Below, piece by piece: positions 47,111 through 59,480 of a stretch of 64,000 nt of DNA (within the stretch, counting starts at the first letter, position 1; every line of letters begins with the position of its first letter). Both the position numbers and the translations under genes were made by a program. The stretch is from Colletes latitarsis (Eukaryota > Arthropoda > Insecta > Hymenoptera > Colletidae): positions 3,162,001-3,226,000 of the forward strand of contig NC_135143.1 of NCBI RefSeq assembly GCF_051014445.1. The letters run 5' to 3'. Under the pieces are notes generated by a model. That model was not told the DNA's origin and made no database searches. It saw only the letters and a program-made list of their open reading frames with translations.

Positions 47111-48325
47111 TACCTCTTATCATCTCACAAATCGCTTTAAAATTTGAGAATAACTTTACGAGGATCGACAGAATTCTCCAAGACAGTTTTCAATTCTAGC
47201 AAATTTTTAGTTCTAAGATCAACGAGTTGATCATTAGTTAGTCCTGCATTTTGGTTAAAATTAATATTACATAGGGAAGAGTTGTGACTCCATTCCTCAT
47301 CATCATGATTAAAATAGAAGAATTCTTAAGCGTTTACAAGTGTTTACAAAATTTGTTTTTTTAAACTTCTTCATTTCTTATACTTCAATCAGTATTTAAA
47401 AGTTTTCAAACACGTCTTCTTTCTTTAAAAAACTACATATTTTACGAATTTATTTGATTCGTGGAGGTATTAGAGAAATATAAAAAAATTTCAAAAACTC
47501 TCAACGATTTAGAGAAAGTTGGCGATTGTTTACTATCCGATGCAAAAATAATATAGTGGAATGTCGGTGGCTCGAGAAAATCCCCAGTACAATTCATCAA
47601 TTGTCAACTTCGGCGCCGATCGTTTCTTGGAAACTTTCGAACTTGTAGTCTCGGCTTACGCTCTCGAATCGACGAGTTCGACCGATTGACGGGTCGGTTG
47701 CATAACTTTTTCTGGCCTCCCAGCACTATCGTCTTCCGTTTCAACTTCCAATTGAAGATGTTCCATTGACGTCGATGGTTCTCGCGCCGCGTCACCCAAC
47801 GACGTCGGGAAAGCGAGCTCTTCAGATCAAACAATTCAAAACCAATCAGTTTCCAAGGTTGCTGTTTTCGGGCAATTCAAATTTCCATCCGAACTTTTGC
47901 TAGTATATTCTCTAATTGGAATCACAATTTTTAATTCATTATTTTCCGTTCCAGTGATTTCATCGTGCATGTTGTTCTTTCAGTTTCCTTTCTTTACGCT
48001 GTGAAGTCTTTCAAACCGACGCGTATATGCAGAATGGTTTTAGGGTACGGCAATTCCTATTGTCAAAAAAGGTACTAAATGATCAAATTAAGTAATTTAA
48101 GTAATATTGAAAATACATGACGCGTCCTATAATATAAAATATTTGGAATTCCAAACATATACCGATATTTATGAATTTCGGTTGAATAATAATACTACCA
48201 ATATTCACTGTTATAATATCGGTATTTTACATGACTGTAGGAAGCTCCAATTAGAAGAGATGACAAGTTAGTTGGTAGATAGGATGTAGCAAAGTGTAGT
48301 GCACTTTCTGAAAAGAGGGTTGTAA
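47111..48325. other. AT-rich sequence with a GC-richer patch
   Basis: AT-rich DNA with a GC-richer patch at 47580-47830 that contains an unrecognised 76-codon minus frame. No transposon end or RNA gene. Confidence 0.4.
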
Positions 48326-48329
48326 GCGG

Positions 48330-48990
48330 GAGACCATCCTAAGCCGGAAGGCGAAGATTAAACAAAAATAAATAAGTAAAAATAGCGTCTTTTAGCGCGT
48401 TTCGACGTCTGGGTCGGTGGTTCGCGGCCCCGAAGTTTCGTCGGGTCGCGAAGCGACCCGGTGACACGGTGTCAGAAGCGCGAACGAGCGTGTATGCGCC
48501 TCAAGGCTCGACGCGGCGTGTGCAGTCCGCCTCGATACCAGATGATAACCCGCGTTATATACGCGCGCGAGTTATATGCCGACGAGCCCCGACAAAGGAG
48601 CCTCTCGAGCGTAAAGCGTGTCAGAGCGGTTGGGCTTGACATGCGAACATGATCCAAGAGAGCGAAACCCGGAGAACTACGCTACGGTGTTACGCACATG
48701 TGTGTGCGTTGAGGGACATGCTGGGTCAGGAGGAGAGTGCCAGCTCGTTGGAAGGGGTGTCCGGCAGCGGTTGACTCGCTGGCGAAAGCGAGAGAGCAAG
48801 AGGGAAGCAGCGGATTTGCCAGAGGTGTCAGGGTTACGTGTAACAGCGGAGCAGATTTATTGGGTCCAGGGAGTCTTGCAAATCCGCCAGAATCAGTGTC
48901 GCCAAAGAGCTGGTGGATAGCGGGAGGGAAGGGATGAAAGAAAGACCGGACGGGGTTGCAGGGCAAAAGGCGCGTTTAGAGATAGGGCAA
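48330..48990. other. CpG-rich island with hairpin
   Basis: GC-rich, CpG-dense block with several overlapping frames (48461-48652, 48618-48920 and 48737-48937 plus; 48472-48657 and 48682-48966 minus). None matches a family I know. It includes TATATACGCGCGCGAGTTAT and an 8-bp-stem hairpin at 48442-48460. It may be a promoter or first-exon region. Confidence 0.35.
48442..48460. repeat. Small GC-rich hairpin
   Basis: CGGGTCGC, a GAA loop and GCGACCCG form a perfect 8-bp stem with a 3-nt loop. This could be chance in GC-rich DNA. Confidence 0.7.
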
Positions 48991-51900
48991 GCTTTTCGCC
49001 ATACGAGCTAATTAGATTTGGCTTTTACAACAGATAAAATAAACTTTAATATACGGGGTGCCCCGTAGCATCTTGGACCCTGTACAGAGATAGATTCTAT
49101 GCAAGAAAACAATCTCAATAGTTCATGTAAACATGTGTCATATTTGACTTTGTTTTCAAGTTATAACGAGTTCTATAGTTAAACTAATTTCACTCAACTA
49201 TTTACAAACGAAGCCCAATGTCTGTGGTTCAATTTGGTATTTTCATTCTGTAAATACTTCCTGTGAACATTAGAGTACTGTCAGATTATTGAAATACAGT
49301 AATCCCGTGCTAATGTTCGCTGCCTCAGTTCCACGTCGCGAACGTTATCAAAGGAGGTGTACTATTCCAGGAATTGTCGACTCTTATTTCTTTCTACTGC
49401 CACTAACTGTCATGAAAAACCCACGAAACAGAAATTAATTCCAGATATATGGCATTTATTATTTAAAAAAATTTAAATATTTGTCTTAAATAATAACCTA
49501 CATTGAAAATTCATACTCGTTTCTGTAGTAATGAAATTAAAATCTGAGTCGGAAAGGATTGGTAGTAGAGGTTAAAGTATAACGAGGATAAGTTTTAATC
49601 TGCCTCGACATTTAGGTCATCGTTTTTAGTCCTTTTCAGAAGAATAAATGTAATTTTATTACTTTAAAAATTGTTATACGAATAATTGGATAAACACAAA
49701 AAACTCTGTTTAGTATACTATTAATCTTTCCCAGTCGTTTATGTAAATAATAATTTTAAAGTCCACATAAATTACAATGTACAACGGACCGAAAGAGGTT
49801 AAACCACTGTCTCGTTAAAGTAAAACCACTTAAACTTAATTCCCCCAAATTACCTTTACGTTTACGACTGTAAAAGTTATGCTTCCATATTCTGACCGTT
49901 GCGTTGAAATCATCTCATTGTAGAGCGTGAAATTCAGATGTATGGTTCTAAAGGATACCATGAGATATAGTGAGGTCTGTGTGTATTTTAGTTGTATGTT
50001 TCTTAGAAAGATAGTACACCGACAAATACAGTTTTTCACATGAGAATATAGTGTCAGTATCTTATACAGTGTTAAAAAGTGTATACTTGAAGACAATTTC
50101 GCGTATACTTAATGTATTTAATCCCCGCTATTATCGATTATAATTCGACATTGATTTAATATACATACTCTCTATGGGATTTTTAAAGCAAGATATTCGC
50201 CGATAGTTTGCCATACTTTTTATACTAGAATTCAACTTTTTACAGTTTGAATCACATCGTTTCGAGAATATTGCAATGTTTATTTTTATACTGAATTTTA
50301 CGACACTCGTAGTAAATATGAATGTGTTTGAAATGCTGGAGGTGAGATCTTTTTCTCACAGCTCATACTTAAACGGGTCTTGCAAACAGTTGGTATTTGT
50401 ATCCTCGATATTAAAAATTGTCAAAACACAGTAAATATACCCTAGAATCCTCTATTAAAATCACAAATTATTTGCGCTTATAGGTACTTTTCTTATAAAA
50501 AAATTCGCAAAGAACACCTTTCTTTCGTTTTCAAATGACGATATTCCTTCGACTTGCAATAAAGATTGTATATCATCGTAATGTACTTTATAGAATGAAA
50601 TAACGTCTACATATTTTGTATTGTGAAATCTAATAACTAGGACAATGGTTTTTAATGAAACGTCCCTTAGATACATTTCTGGAACTTCGCGAATGTATAT
50701 TGGGAAATATTAAATATTTATTCACACTTTGTACGAATAAAAATTATTTTTCATGCGATTTCGGATCGAATGATCCAATTTTTGTATAAGGGTTAATAAT
50801 ATTATTATAAAAAAGGAGTCCATGGAAAAAAGGTTAAGGTGGACTAGACGAAGCCAGCGATCTTTGTCCATCGAGAAGTAACGATTTCAGTTTCTGTACG
50901 TTTTTCGTCGAGTATCGGTTCGGTAGTTTTCATTTCTCTTCCTCTCACGTGACATAAGAGTTTCTGGAGGCGGTTGCCTCAGCACGTCCAGTTTCTCAGC
51001 AAACAGTATCTTTATTTCAGCTTTGCCACGGTATCTCATGAGACACTTGAGCGTTTCGCTCGTTTTCCTGGTATTATCGAGTTCAATGGCCCGAGGGGAG
51101 CCAAGTTAAGAGAGCTGGGAATGGCTAAAATGGGTAGAATGCGTTCCGAGGAACAAGGGGTGTTTTTCATTCTCGAAGGAATTATCACGTACAATGGCTA
51201 CCCCATTTGACCGGTGAATGGACGAACGACGCTCGTCCAGTGCAGCCTCTGGACGACAATGTTCAAAAGACATCGACGCAGACGATGGTAGGGTTGCCAG
51301 ATACCCGGATGTCCGGTTATCTGAATATCCTAGTGTCCTGCCCTGCTTGGCCGTTATCCGTTCGTTCGAGTACCGACAAATGAATATCCGCTTGCGTCTA
51401 TCGAATGACATGGACGTCCACGTTATCCGTCTCGTTCACTACGCTGACGCTCTCCACGAGTTTCGATTTATCGTGTCAACGTGATTGCATTATTCGCGTC
51501 GACCTCCAAATGGTCAGTCCTCGACTAACGCAATCATATAATTACAGTTAAGTAGTTTCTAATATAGACATTTCGAGACAAATCGGTATTAATAATAACT
51601 TGATACACGTGATCTTGTTTCACAGTAGCGATCTGCAGTGAAATTTGTAACATGTTATTAGTTAGACACCTCCAATTTTTTGTTTTCATTTTATCGTAAA
51701 GCCATACACCATCTTGTATAGAACATGTGTTTCTCCTTTTTCTTTGTACTTATCCTTTGTAAATTTGGAATAATTGTTATTACGGTGTAGTCTACCTGAA
51801 ATGACCGATCACCTCCCTCCCAAACCGTGCGCCAAGCATCGACCGTTTTATGGCTTTATTGCTGCTAGAAGCTGTCTCGTAAGATGCACGCACTCCAGAA

Positions 51901-52318
51901 ATACTTTCATTACGAATTTCTATATTCCCAACCAGATGTCTCCGAATTGTCACTTTCATTTTCAAGAACTTGACCATCCCTTTCTAATACCTTTCACCGC
52001 TCTACTTTTCCTTTAAACTCCTCCCACCTTCCTTAATTCATTGCATTCTGTAACTAATCACAGCTTCAGAACATACAAATACGACTCTTCTCTGAATCTG
52101 ATATTCTCCAATTCGAACAGTCACTCACAGAGAAACAGTCAAACTCATATTTACATTAGTCTCACACGCAAATAAATACCGGTTAACAAGAATCATCTTC
52201 TCTTTATTTAACAACGCACCAATTATATTCAATCTCCGTTTAGACTAAATATGCGATATAAACACAAATGGTTTTAGTCAGATATTTGAACCGGACCACA
52301 ATATTACGAGACTATATA
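48991..52318. other. Mostly AT-rich sequence, no gene recognised
   Basis: AT-rich DNA with a CpG-richer stretch at about 51000-51490, where opposed frames (50974-51210 plus, 51106-51411 minus, 51218-51484 plus) overlap and match nothing known. The motif CAGTAATCCCGTGCTAATGT near 49298 resembles a transposon end but has no visible partner. Confidence 0.4.
49355..49381 (+). repeat. 27-bp dispersed repeat, copy 2
   Basis: AGGTGTACTATTCCAGGAAT plus the next seven bases (TGTCGAC) is the exact inverse of 24794-24820. Similarity stops at both borders. Confidence 0.7.
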
Positions 52319-52856
52319 CAGGGTGTTCGGCCACCCCTGGGAAAAATTTTAATGGGAGATTTTAGAGGCCAAAATAAGACTAAAATCAAAAATATCAATT
52401 TCTCGATTGAGGATTCGTTAAATAGTTATTAAAAAATTAATGTAACAAATTTCAAATCATTCTAGAAAAATTATTTACGTTTGCAGGGGTCAATTACAAT
52501 AATTTTTGATGAATACGCATACTCCCGAAATCCTACGCATTTTCGAGAAAAAAATTCATTACTGAAAATATAATGTCTGACCATAACTGTCTGTTACCCT
52601 AAAAATTTAAAAGTTTCAAATAATTCTGGAAAAATTATTTTCGATTGTGAGGGACAATTACAATCACTTTTGGTGAATAGGCATACCCTCGAAATCCTAT
52701 GCATTTTCGAAAAAAAATTCAGTACGGACGGAACTTTAAACGTTAATAACTTTTTAACCAAGCCTCCATCAACAAATTAGTATTCTTGATTTTCGTCTTA
52801 TTTTGGCCTCTAGAATCTTCCATTAAAATTTTTCCCAGGAGTGGTCGAACACCCTG
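52319..52856 (+). mobile_element. Family 1 transposon, copy 5 (short, 0.54 kb)
   Basis: TA-flanked, with ends CAGGGTGTTCGGCCACCCCT and GTGGTCGAACACCCTG. Two direct monomers lie at about 52455-52560 and 52625-52725. There is no core and no coding capacity. Confidence 0.92.
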
Positions 52857-53029
52857 TAACAGTGGTCAAATGATTCTACGTCGAGTTAGACTCGTATGAC
52901 CGGTCGAAAGGAAATACGATTTGTAGTTCAACAGATGTTAGCGAACGGGGTTAATTTCTATACCTAATTCATCGTGTTCTACATGTTTAGCCTCGTTTTG
53001 ATAAGCTCTTGTCCGATATATTGTACGGA

Positions 53030-53770
53030 AGATCATTATGTCCGTGGCCCCATTACGAGCGAATACGTCACGGATGAAGATCGGTCAACGCGCGTAGGCG
53101 ACTCTCCAACGTTCACCTCGAAAGTTTGCACAAGCGAACGAGCACTAATCGAGCGTTCATGAATGCTGCAGAATGCTCGAGCTCGCGGAAGAGCGTCGTC
53201 GCGAAATCAGACTTCATCCAAATACAAGAACGGCCCCGTAAAAAGCATGCAGTTAGCCCGGTAGCTCGGCGAACGAGGGGGGAAAAAGAAGAAAGAAAGA
53301 GCCACTTGGACCTTTCGCGTCCGCCCCCGAGGATCCTCCCCGGCTTGTAGTGCAGCGACCCCCGACCTAATTTCAAGGCGGTCGAGCGGGTTGTTCCCAC
53401 TCCTTCCTCTGGATTAATCGGCCAGCTAAGTCCAGGCAATTTGTCCACGGACGGCTGTCGTTGGGGATGTCCGTCGTGGATCTCGGACTACCGATCGTGC
53501 GTTGCATTATTTCGGTCCTCTCCGCTCCTCCCCCTCACTCCGCGCGGTCCACACGAATTCTCTGGTTCGGCCATTACGACCGTCGGATGATCTTCAATGA
53601 CGACAACGCGGCGGCGCAGATATTTCGGGGCCTCCGGCTGGAATTTGACACGGATTCCAAGAATCCGCGCGGAGAGCCCCATTGACGACTCCAATCGTGA
53701 ATGAACGGCCGCCCTGTGCTGGGAATTCAATTACCTACCGATCGATCCTCACGTTGTACAGTGTGCCATT
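53030..53770. other. CpG-rich island
   Basis: GC-rich, CpG-dense block with opposed overlapping frames (53126-53350 plus, 53113-53448 minus of 111 codons, 53461-53685 plus, 53488-53730 minus). No family recognised. A candidate regulatory region or unrecognised exon. Confidence 0.35.
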
Positions 53771-53799
53771 TTACGAATCTACGCTTTGTTATTTTCAGA

Positions 53800-54215
53800 A
53801 GGAAGATGGGGGGCTCCTCACCGATTTCGATAATTTTCAAATGTGTTATAGAAATCAACATTTTGAACAAGTTTTAATTATACATATAACACTCGTTCGG
53901 CTTTGGTTTCCGAGATATTTGCAAAATTCTGTAGGTACTACTACTGTTTTTATAAATAAATTAGTGGTTCACAAACGATTCTGTTTACGAAATGTTTGTC
54001 AAATTTTGTGACGAGGGTTTGGTAGTACTTTGACCATCAAATATTCGACCTAAATTAAATTATAGTAATGATTCTTAAGATGAATGTTGCTGCCACAAAT
54101 GCTGACATGCATCTATTGTCATAAGTCAATATAGTAGCGGGGGTTACATACATAAAAAAAGATTGTTTAGAATGTGGAAGTCTATGACATATTTGAAAAT
54201 CATTGAAATCGGTGA
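53800..54215. mobile_element. Possible inverted-repeat element overlapping a tandem duplication
   Basis: GGCTCCTCACCGATTTCGAT at 53812-53831 and the following AATTTTCAAATG are inverted in ATTTGAAAATCATTGAAATC at 54193-54212, which continues GGTGAGGTGCTCC. The inverse pairing extends outward to TTGTTTAGAATGT near 54163. The non-coding interior, and the fact that the right arm is itself duplicated (54456-54765), point to an element end caught in a local duplication. Confidence 0.45.
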
Positions 54216-54765
54216 GGTGCTCCTATTTTGAATAATTATTGTATTTAGTTTGTTATAAGAAGACAACTTAAAAAATGACCCTCAAGCTGTTTAGATGGAA
54301 ACCACCCCTTAAAATACTAATACATAATTCTCGTCCTAGCCAAAGAAACACAGATAGTAGCGGTGTTGATTTCGTTGCAAGTATCCCTAACGCGGATGGA
54401 CGCAATAAGCGAGGCAGTACCATAGTGGAAGGATAAGTTGGAACCTTCGGGTTCCACATACATAAAAAAAAATTGTTTAGAATGCCGCGTTCTATCAGAT
54501 ATTTGAAAATCATCAAAATCGGTGAGGAGCTTCCTAATTTAAATAATTATTGTATTTAGTTTGTTATAAGAAGGCAACTTAAAAAATGACCCTCAAGCTG
54601 TTTAGGTGGAAACCACCCCTTAAAATACTAATACATAATTCTCGTCCTAGCCAAAGAAACACAGATAGTAGCGGTGTTGATTTCGTTGCAAGTATCTTTA
54701 ACATGGATGAATGCAATAAGCGAGACAGTACCATAGTCGGCGAATAAATTGGCACCTTCGGGTTC
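54146..54765 (+). repeat. Tandem duplication, two 310-bp units
   Basis: 54146-54455 (ACATACATAAAAAAA ... ACCTTCGGGTTCC) is repeated head to tail as 54456-54765, with high identity. Shared blocks include TTGTTATAAGAAG, AAAAAATGACCCTCAAGCTG, GTGGAAACCACCCCTTAAAA or a variant, and AGATAGTAGCGGTGTTGATT. The units abut without a spacer. Non-coding; the 82-codon minus frame at 54268-54516 is part of the repeat. Confidence 0.93.
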
Positions 54766-54829
54766 CGTGTCGAGTGTTTTATCCTCTGGTATTGTGGTTA
54801 AAGGTTTAATTTATCGAAAGGACAAAGAA

Positions 54830-55510
54830 TGCGTTGCAGAAATCAGACTCAGCGAACCATGGTGTATCCACGGAAAGCGCAAACGATACTTGGTCCGCGA
54901 AATGTAACGCGGGCGCGTTCATTCGCGTCTCATTAAATCCCCCGCTAATGCGTTCGGGTGTGCCGCGAGACTCGTTAAAGCGGTTGGAGCAACATAAATC
55001 TTGTTCTGAAAACGGCGTGTTCCCGGGACGGTGGAAAACTGCGCCGAACCAGCCGAGACGCTTCGAGGGAAACGCGCGTTTATCTTGATGTATGCGAATA
55101 ATATGGCATACATCAGCGATATTCTTTCCTATTTTTATGGAGATGCGCGTTTATCGGAGAAGGGGATATTAAAACGGGAACATCTCTTTATCACGTGGCC
55201 CGGCTATGAATTCGTACGTGAGTTCGCGCGCGCGCGTACGCTCTATGTCGCATCAAAAGCTTATATTTAGCACCGTAAGCGCGGCGTCTATCGCGCTCTA
55301 ACCGGGCGAAACATTCATCGCCTATAGCCGCGCCATCGACGACCCCTATAGAAAAAGTAAACCGTGCCCGTTTTTCTTATCACGTTACGCTTTACGATTC
55401 CTTGGCCTTTTACAGCGTCTTATAAAAACGGAAGGACCGACTAAAAAGCTTCACGAATGGTACAAGCTACGCAACAAAGTTGCGATACTCGCCATCGAAC
55501 GACAGAAGTG
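54830..55510. other. CpG-rich island
   Basis: GC-rich, CpG-dense DNA beginning right after the tandem duplication and including GTTCGCGCGCGCGCGTACGC near 55212. Frames at 54834-55088 and 55031-55270 (plus) and 54919-55113 (minus) overlap and are unrecognised. Confidence 0.35.
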
Positions 55511-55633
55511 CGTAGTTTAGAGAGACCAATTTTTTAGTTTATATTTTTTAATCACTTGTGTGGACAAAATATCACATGAGGGTTGTGATATCTGATAAGG
55601 TATACACTTGTAATACCTTATACATATACTATA

Positions 55634-56115
55634 CAGGGTGTTCGGCCACCCCTGGGAAAAATTTTAATGGAAGATTCTAGAGGCCAAAATAAGACGAAAA
55701 TCAAAAATACCAATTTGTTGATGGAGGCTTGGTTAAAAATTTATTAACGTTTAAAGTTTCGCCCGTACTGAATTTTTTTCTAGAAAGTGGGTAGGATTTC
55801 GAGGGTAGGTTTATTCACCAAAAATTATTCTAATTGACTTCCGCAATCGAAAATAATTTTTCCAGAACGATTTGAAATTTTTCAATTTTGTCGAAAAATT
55901 TCACACCTTCTCGAATTTTTTTCTCGAAAGTGGGTAGGATTTCGAAGGTATGTCTAATGACAAAAATGATTGTAATTGGCCCCCGCAATCGAAAATAATT
56001 TTTCCAGAATGATTTGAAATTTTTTAATAACTTTTTAACGAAGCCGCCATCAACAAATTGATATTCTTGATTTTCATCTTATTAAAATTTTTCCTAGGGG
56101 TGGCCGAGCACCTTG
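55634..56115 (-). mobile_element. Family 1 transposon, copy 6 (short, 0.48 kb)
   Basis: TA-flanked, starting CAGGGTGTTCGGCCACCCCT and ending GGGGTGGCCGAGCACCTTG. Two monomers read on the minus strand (about 55760-55870 and 55915-56020). There is no core. The subterminal block near 56085 has lost the TTTTGGCCTCTAGAATC part present in other copies. Confidence 0.9.
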
Positions 56116-56116
56116 T

Positions 56117-57675
56117 ATACTATGTATACAATATGGTATAAACGCGCATATAGTATATACTATATGATAACGTAATTAAAGTTTACTGAATGTGATTAGA
56201 ATTGAAGTAGTTGAATGTTTTTCATATATTAACAACTTATTCTCGTACTAGTACAATAACTCAATATTAAAAAACATATTTTATTATTACAAAATATAAA
56301 CTTCCATTTTTATTTTTTTATATTTTACACTCATTTCTGCAACATCTCATCTGCATTTAATTAGTCAAAATAAATAGACATATAATATCTTTATAAATAA
56401 ACGTATTTCAATTAGAAAATACCAAGATTTCACTTCCTAAATTCTCATCGCTTTAATAAACGTGTAACCCTTTCTTAGGACCAACTCTTTTTGTTATTTT
56501 ACATTAAAATGTTTTTTCATTTTACATTATGAGTATTTTCGGTGATTTTATATCACGAGAGAAAACAATTTTGATATTAATCAAAATGTTCAAGAAGAGA
56601 CGTGTTTGAACTGGCAATTCCTAAATGGAGACAACATCGAATTTCGCGGAAAATTATCTGCAGGAAGGAAGCAAGTCGCGATAACTTTCTATGAATAATT
56701 TTAGTCGCGGCATCTGCTCGAACGTTTCGTGTCGCGCGCGTGTTAACCTTTGATACGTTCCTCGCGGTAATTACGCGCGGACGTATTTATAAAGAAGAAA
56801 AAAAAAAGGAAAGAATCTTTATGCACGGATTACCGTTCCACGTGGGACGTGATAGATAGTCGGGCGTAAACTAAGCGAATGTTACTAACTAACGCCTACT
56901 AGTCAGATTTTAGCTCCAGAGCTACGTTTTCCAACCTTCCTCGCCCTAACGCCCTTTTGTGAAATCGTTTTTAGGTCAACGCTCCCTTTCTCACGGAGTA
57001 CGAACACTCCAATTCCATTATGCATTCTTCGAGGCATAATTTTTTCGAGTAAAAAATAGTTCCAAGCGGCGTAGAAATTTTCATTCAATAGAATATGTCA
57101 ACAATAGAATTATTTCAGTCGTTAACCGTGTAAAACAATACTTTTCCACCTCGAATAATTTAATATTTGACGGGGAATGACTTAACCAAACAAATTGAGT
57201 GCAACGTAACATGAATCTCTATATTTTTAGGTGTTTTAATTCTTAAAAGAGGTGGAACATTTTTTAACCCATTATATTCCAAAGAATTAACGAGATAACT
57301 GGTCTAGATTTATTTCGAAAATTTAATCTGAGGAAACGAATAACGCTACGCATAATATCCGCACGAATTTTTACCATGAGCTGTTATGAATATTTTAAAA
57401 GTTATTACCATTCTTGTAAGTCATTAGTTTAGTTTCGACAGCGACACCGGTTGGATGGGTCTCTTCTGGTCGTTTCAAATAAAAAGTTCATAGCTTATTT
57501 AAATCGTGTCAATCGTAGCAATCGTGGTTATCGTCCCTAGCAGGAGAACAAATCTGTAAAAATGTTTGACAAAATGGCGATTTCGTACATTGTAATATTT
57601 AAAATTTGGTATCAAGCGGCTATTAACATATAAAATTGAAATTTCATTAAAAGATCAAAATTGTTATACCAAATA
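56117..57675. other. AT-rich sequence, no gene recognised
   Basis: AT-rich DNA with a GC-richer patch at 56640-56790 and an unrecognised 61-codon minus frame (56903-57088). No repeat ends found. Confidence 0.45.
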
Positions 57676-58044
57676 GGGTCTAAAATAAATCGTTATTCTG
57701 AATCAAATTATTTAGTATTAGAAAATGTACTCAGTCAACGTGACTAGTACCAGGACTCGTTTGAGACAACTTTGTTTACAGCGGAATGTCGTATTGGTAA
57801 ACGCAGTCCTTGTTAAATGTTAGACATCGCCAACATGAACCAACCAAGCTTAGTAAAGGTAGATCTCATATCGTATTTCTCGCTGTTACTGAACCTCGAA
57901 ATAAAAGTAAGATACTAAGCGTATCTCGTGTTGACGATGTCTAATATCTAACGAGGACTATGTTTACCAATATAAACTACCGTCGTAAACAAAGCTGGAT
58001 TACAAGTCTTGTTAATAATTGCATTGACAATTTATTTTAGACCC
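57676..58044. repeat. Foldback element, 369 bp
   Basis: The ends GGGTCTAAAATAAAT and ATTTATTTTAGACCC are inverted copies. Inward, AACTTTGTTTACAGCG against CGTAAACAAAGCT, TATTGGTAAAC against GTTTACCAATA, AATGTTAGACATCGCCAACA against GTTGACGATGTCTAATATCT, and AAGCTTAGTA against TACTAAGCGT also pair. The palindrome spans the whole element with a short loop near 57870. Non-coding foldback miniature element; no target duplication fixed. Confidence 0.8.
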
Positions 58045-58200
58045 GTTTGTAATTAATCATTCCAATAAAAAAAAGTATCTCGATATAAAAGCAAACTAAC
58101 ACAAAATTGATTACAGTAGTGAGTGTTCTCGTCAATATCATGCAAGGTTTATTTTAAGTAATTAATAAATTATTTGAAATTACAAGACTCAGCTTGTATA

Positions 58201-58724
58201 CAGGGTGTTCGGCCACTCCTGGGAAAAATTTTAATGGGAGATTCTAGAGGCCAAAATAAGACGAAAGTCAAGGATATCAATTTCTTTATTAAAATTTCTT
58301 AAATTAAAAAATTTCAAACTGTTCTGGAAAAATTATTTTCGTTTGCAGGGATCAATTACAATCGTTTTTGGTGAATATATATACCCCCGAATTCCTACGC
58401 ATTTTTGAGAAAAAAATTCATTACTGAAAATATAATGTCTGACCATACTGTCTGTTACCCTAAAAATTGAAAAGTTTCAAATCATCCTGGAAAAATTATT
58501 TTCGGTTACGGGGGGCAATTACAATCATTTTTGGTGAATAGACCTACCTCCGTAATCCTACCCACTTTCTAGAAAAAAATTCAGTACGCAGAAAAGCAGA
58601 ACTTTAAACGTTAATAACTTTTTAACGAAGCCTCAATCGAAAAATTGATATTCTTGATTTTCGTCTTATTTTGGCTTCTAGTATCTTTCATTAAAATCTT
58701 TCCCGATGGTAGCCGAACACCTTG
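58201..58724 (+). mobile_element. Family 1 transposon, copy 7 (short, 0.52 kb)
   Basis: TA-flanked, with ends CAGGGTGTTCGGCCACTCCT and GGTAGCCGAACACCTTG. Two direct monomers lie at about 58310-58420 and 58485-58580. No core and no coding capacity. Confidence 0.92.
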
Positions 58725-58799
58725 TATGCTGACCTATGCACCTTTTTATCCTTTATTATATTTTTATTGTTATCAAAAATTCGAAAAGGTACTTGCCAA

Positions 58800-59480
58800 G
58801 AAGGCGTGACTTTTTGATAAAACTGATCCTCGATGCTATTTACCTTCGCGAAGCTTCGAATTTATCAATACTCAGTGACTGTAGTGGGAGGAAGGGCGTG
58901 CACGAGGCCGAAATAACTCGGAGCCGTGATTAAATTAATTGCAGATACGAAAACAAATTTGCAAAATTAAACGGCTGCTGAATTATACTCTTGGCCGGTC
59001 CGATCGCGAGCTACGTTTTAGTTAATTAATACCGGAAGCCGTTAATACCGCTGCAATTTATGTCAAAATCGTTGCACCCGATCCGACGAAGGAAACAAAA
59101 AAAAAAAAATTAATAACGCGCGCGGTTTCGTTTGTCGTCGAAATTAATAACAGCGGCGACACGTCCAGCCGAGCCACGCGAGTTCAACGCGGACAGACAG
59201 TGCGATTATCGCACGTTAACGCGCGCGCGAATCCCTGAGCATACACGTGACGACCATCCGAATTCGGTGCACTTGGGGTCCTCGCATATGTAACGAGGGA
59301 GAATTTCAACCGGGGGATGAAGTGGCGGGCTATTCAGTTACTTTGAACTCCCGATTCGTGTTACGTTACCTTCGAACCTGTCCTCTTAACGTTTTCCGAA
59401 TATTCGACAACGCGGTGTCAGGATCGTGTTCAATAGTTACACTGTTACGCGAACCCAGCGCGCGTGACAAAGAAATTTCG
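58800..59480. other. CpG-rich island
   Basis: GC-rich block containing AATAACGCGCGCGGTTTCG and CGTTAACGCGCGCGCGAATC, with an A13 tract at about 59097-59109. An 82-codon plus frame (59247-59495) is unrecognised. A possible regulatory region. Confidence 0.35.

Noticed and set aside
59097..59109. A13 tract as a retrotransposon poly(A) tail
   Set aside because: No retroelement body or target duplication is visible beside it.
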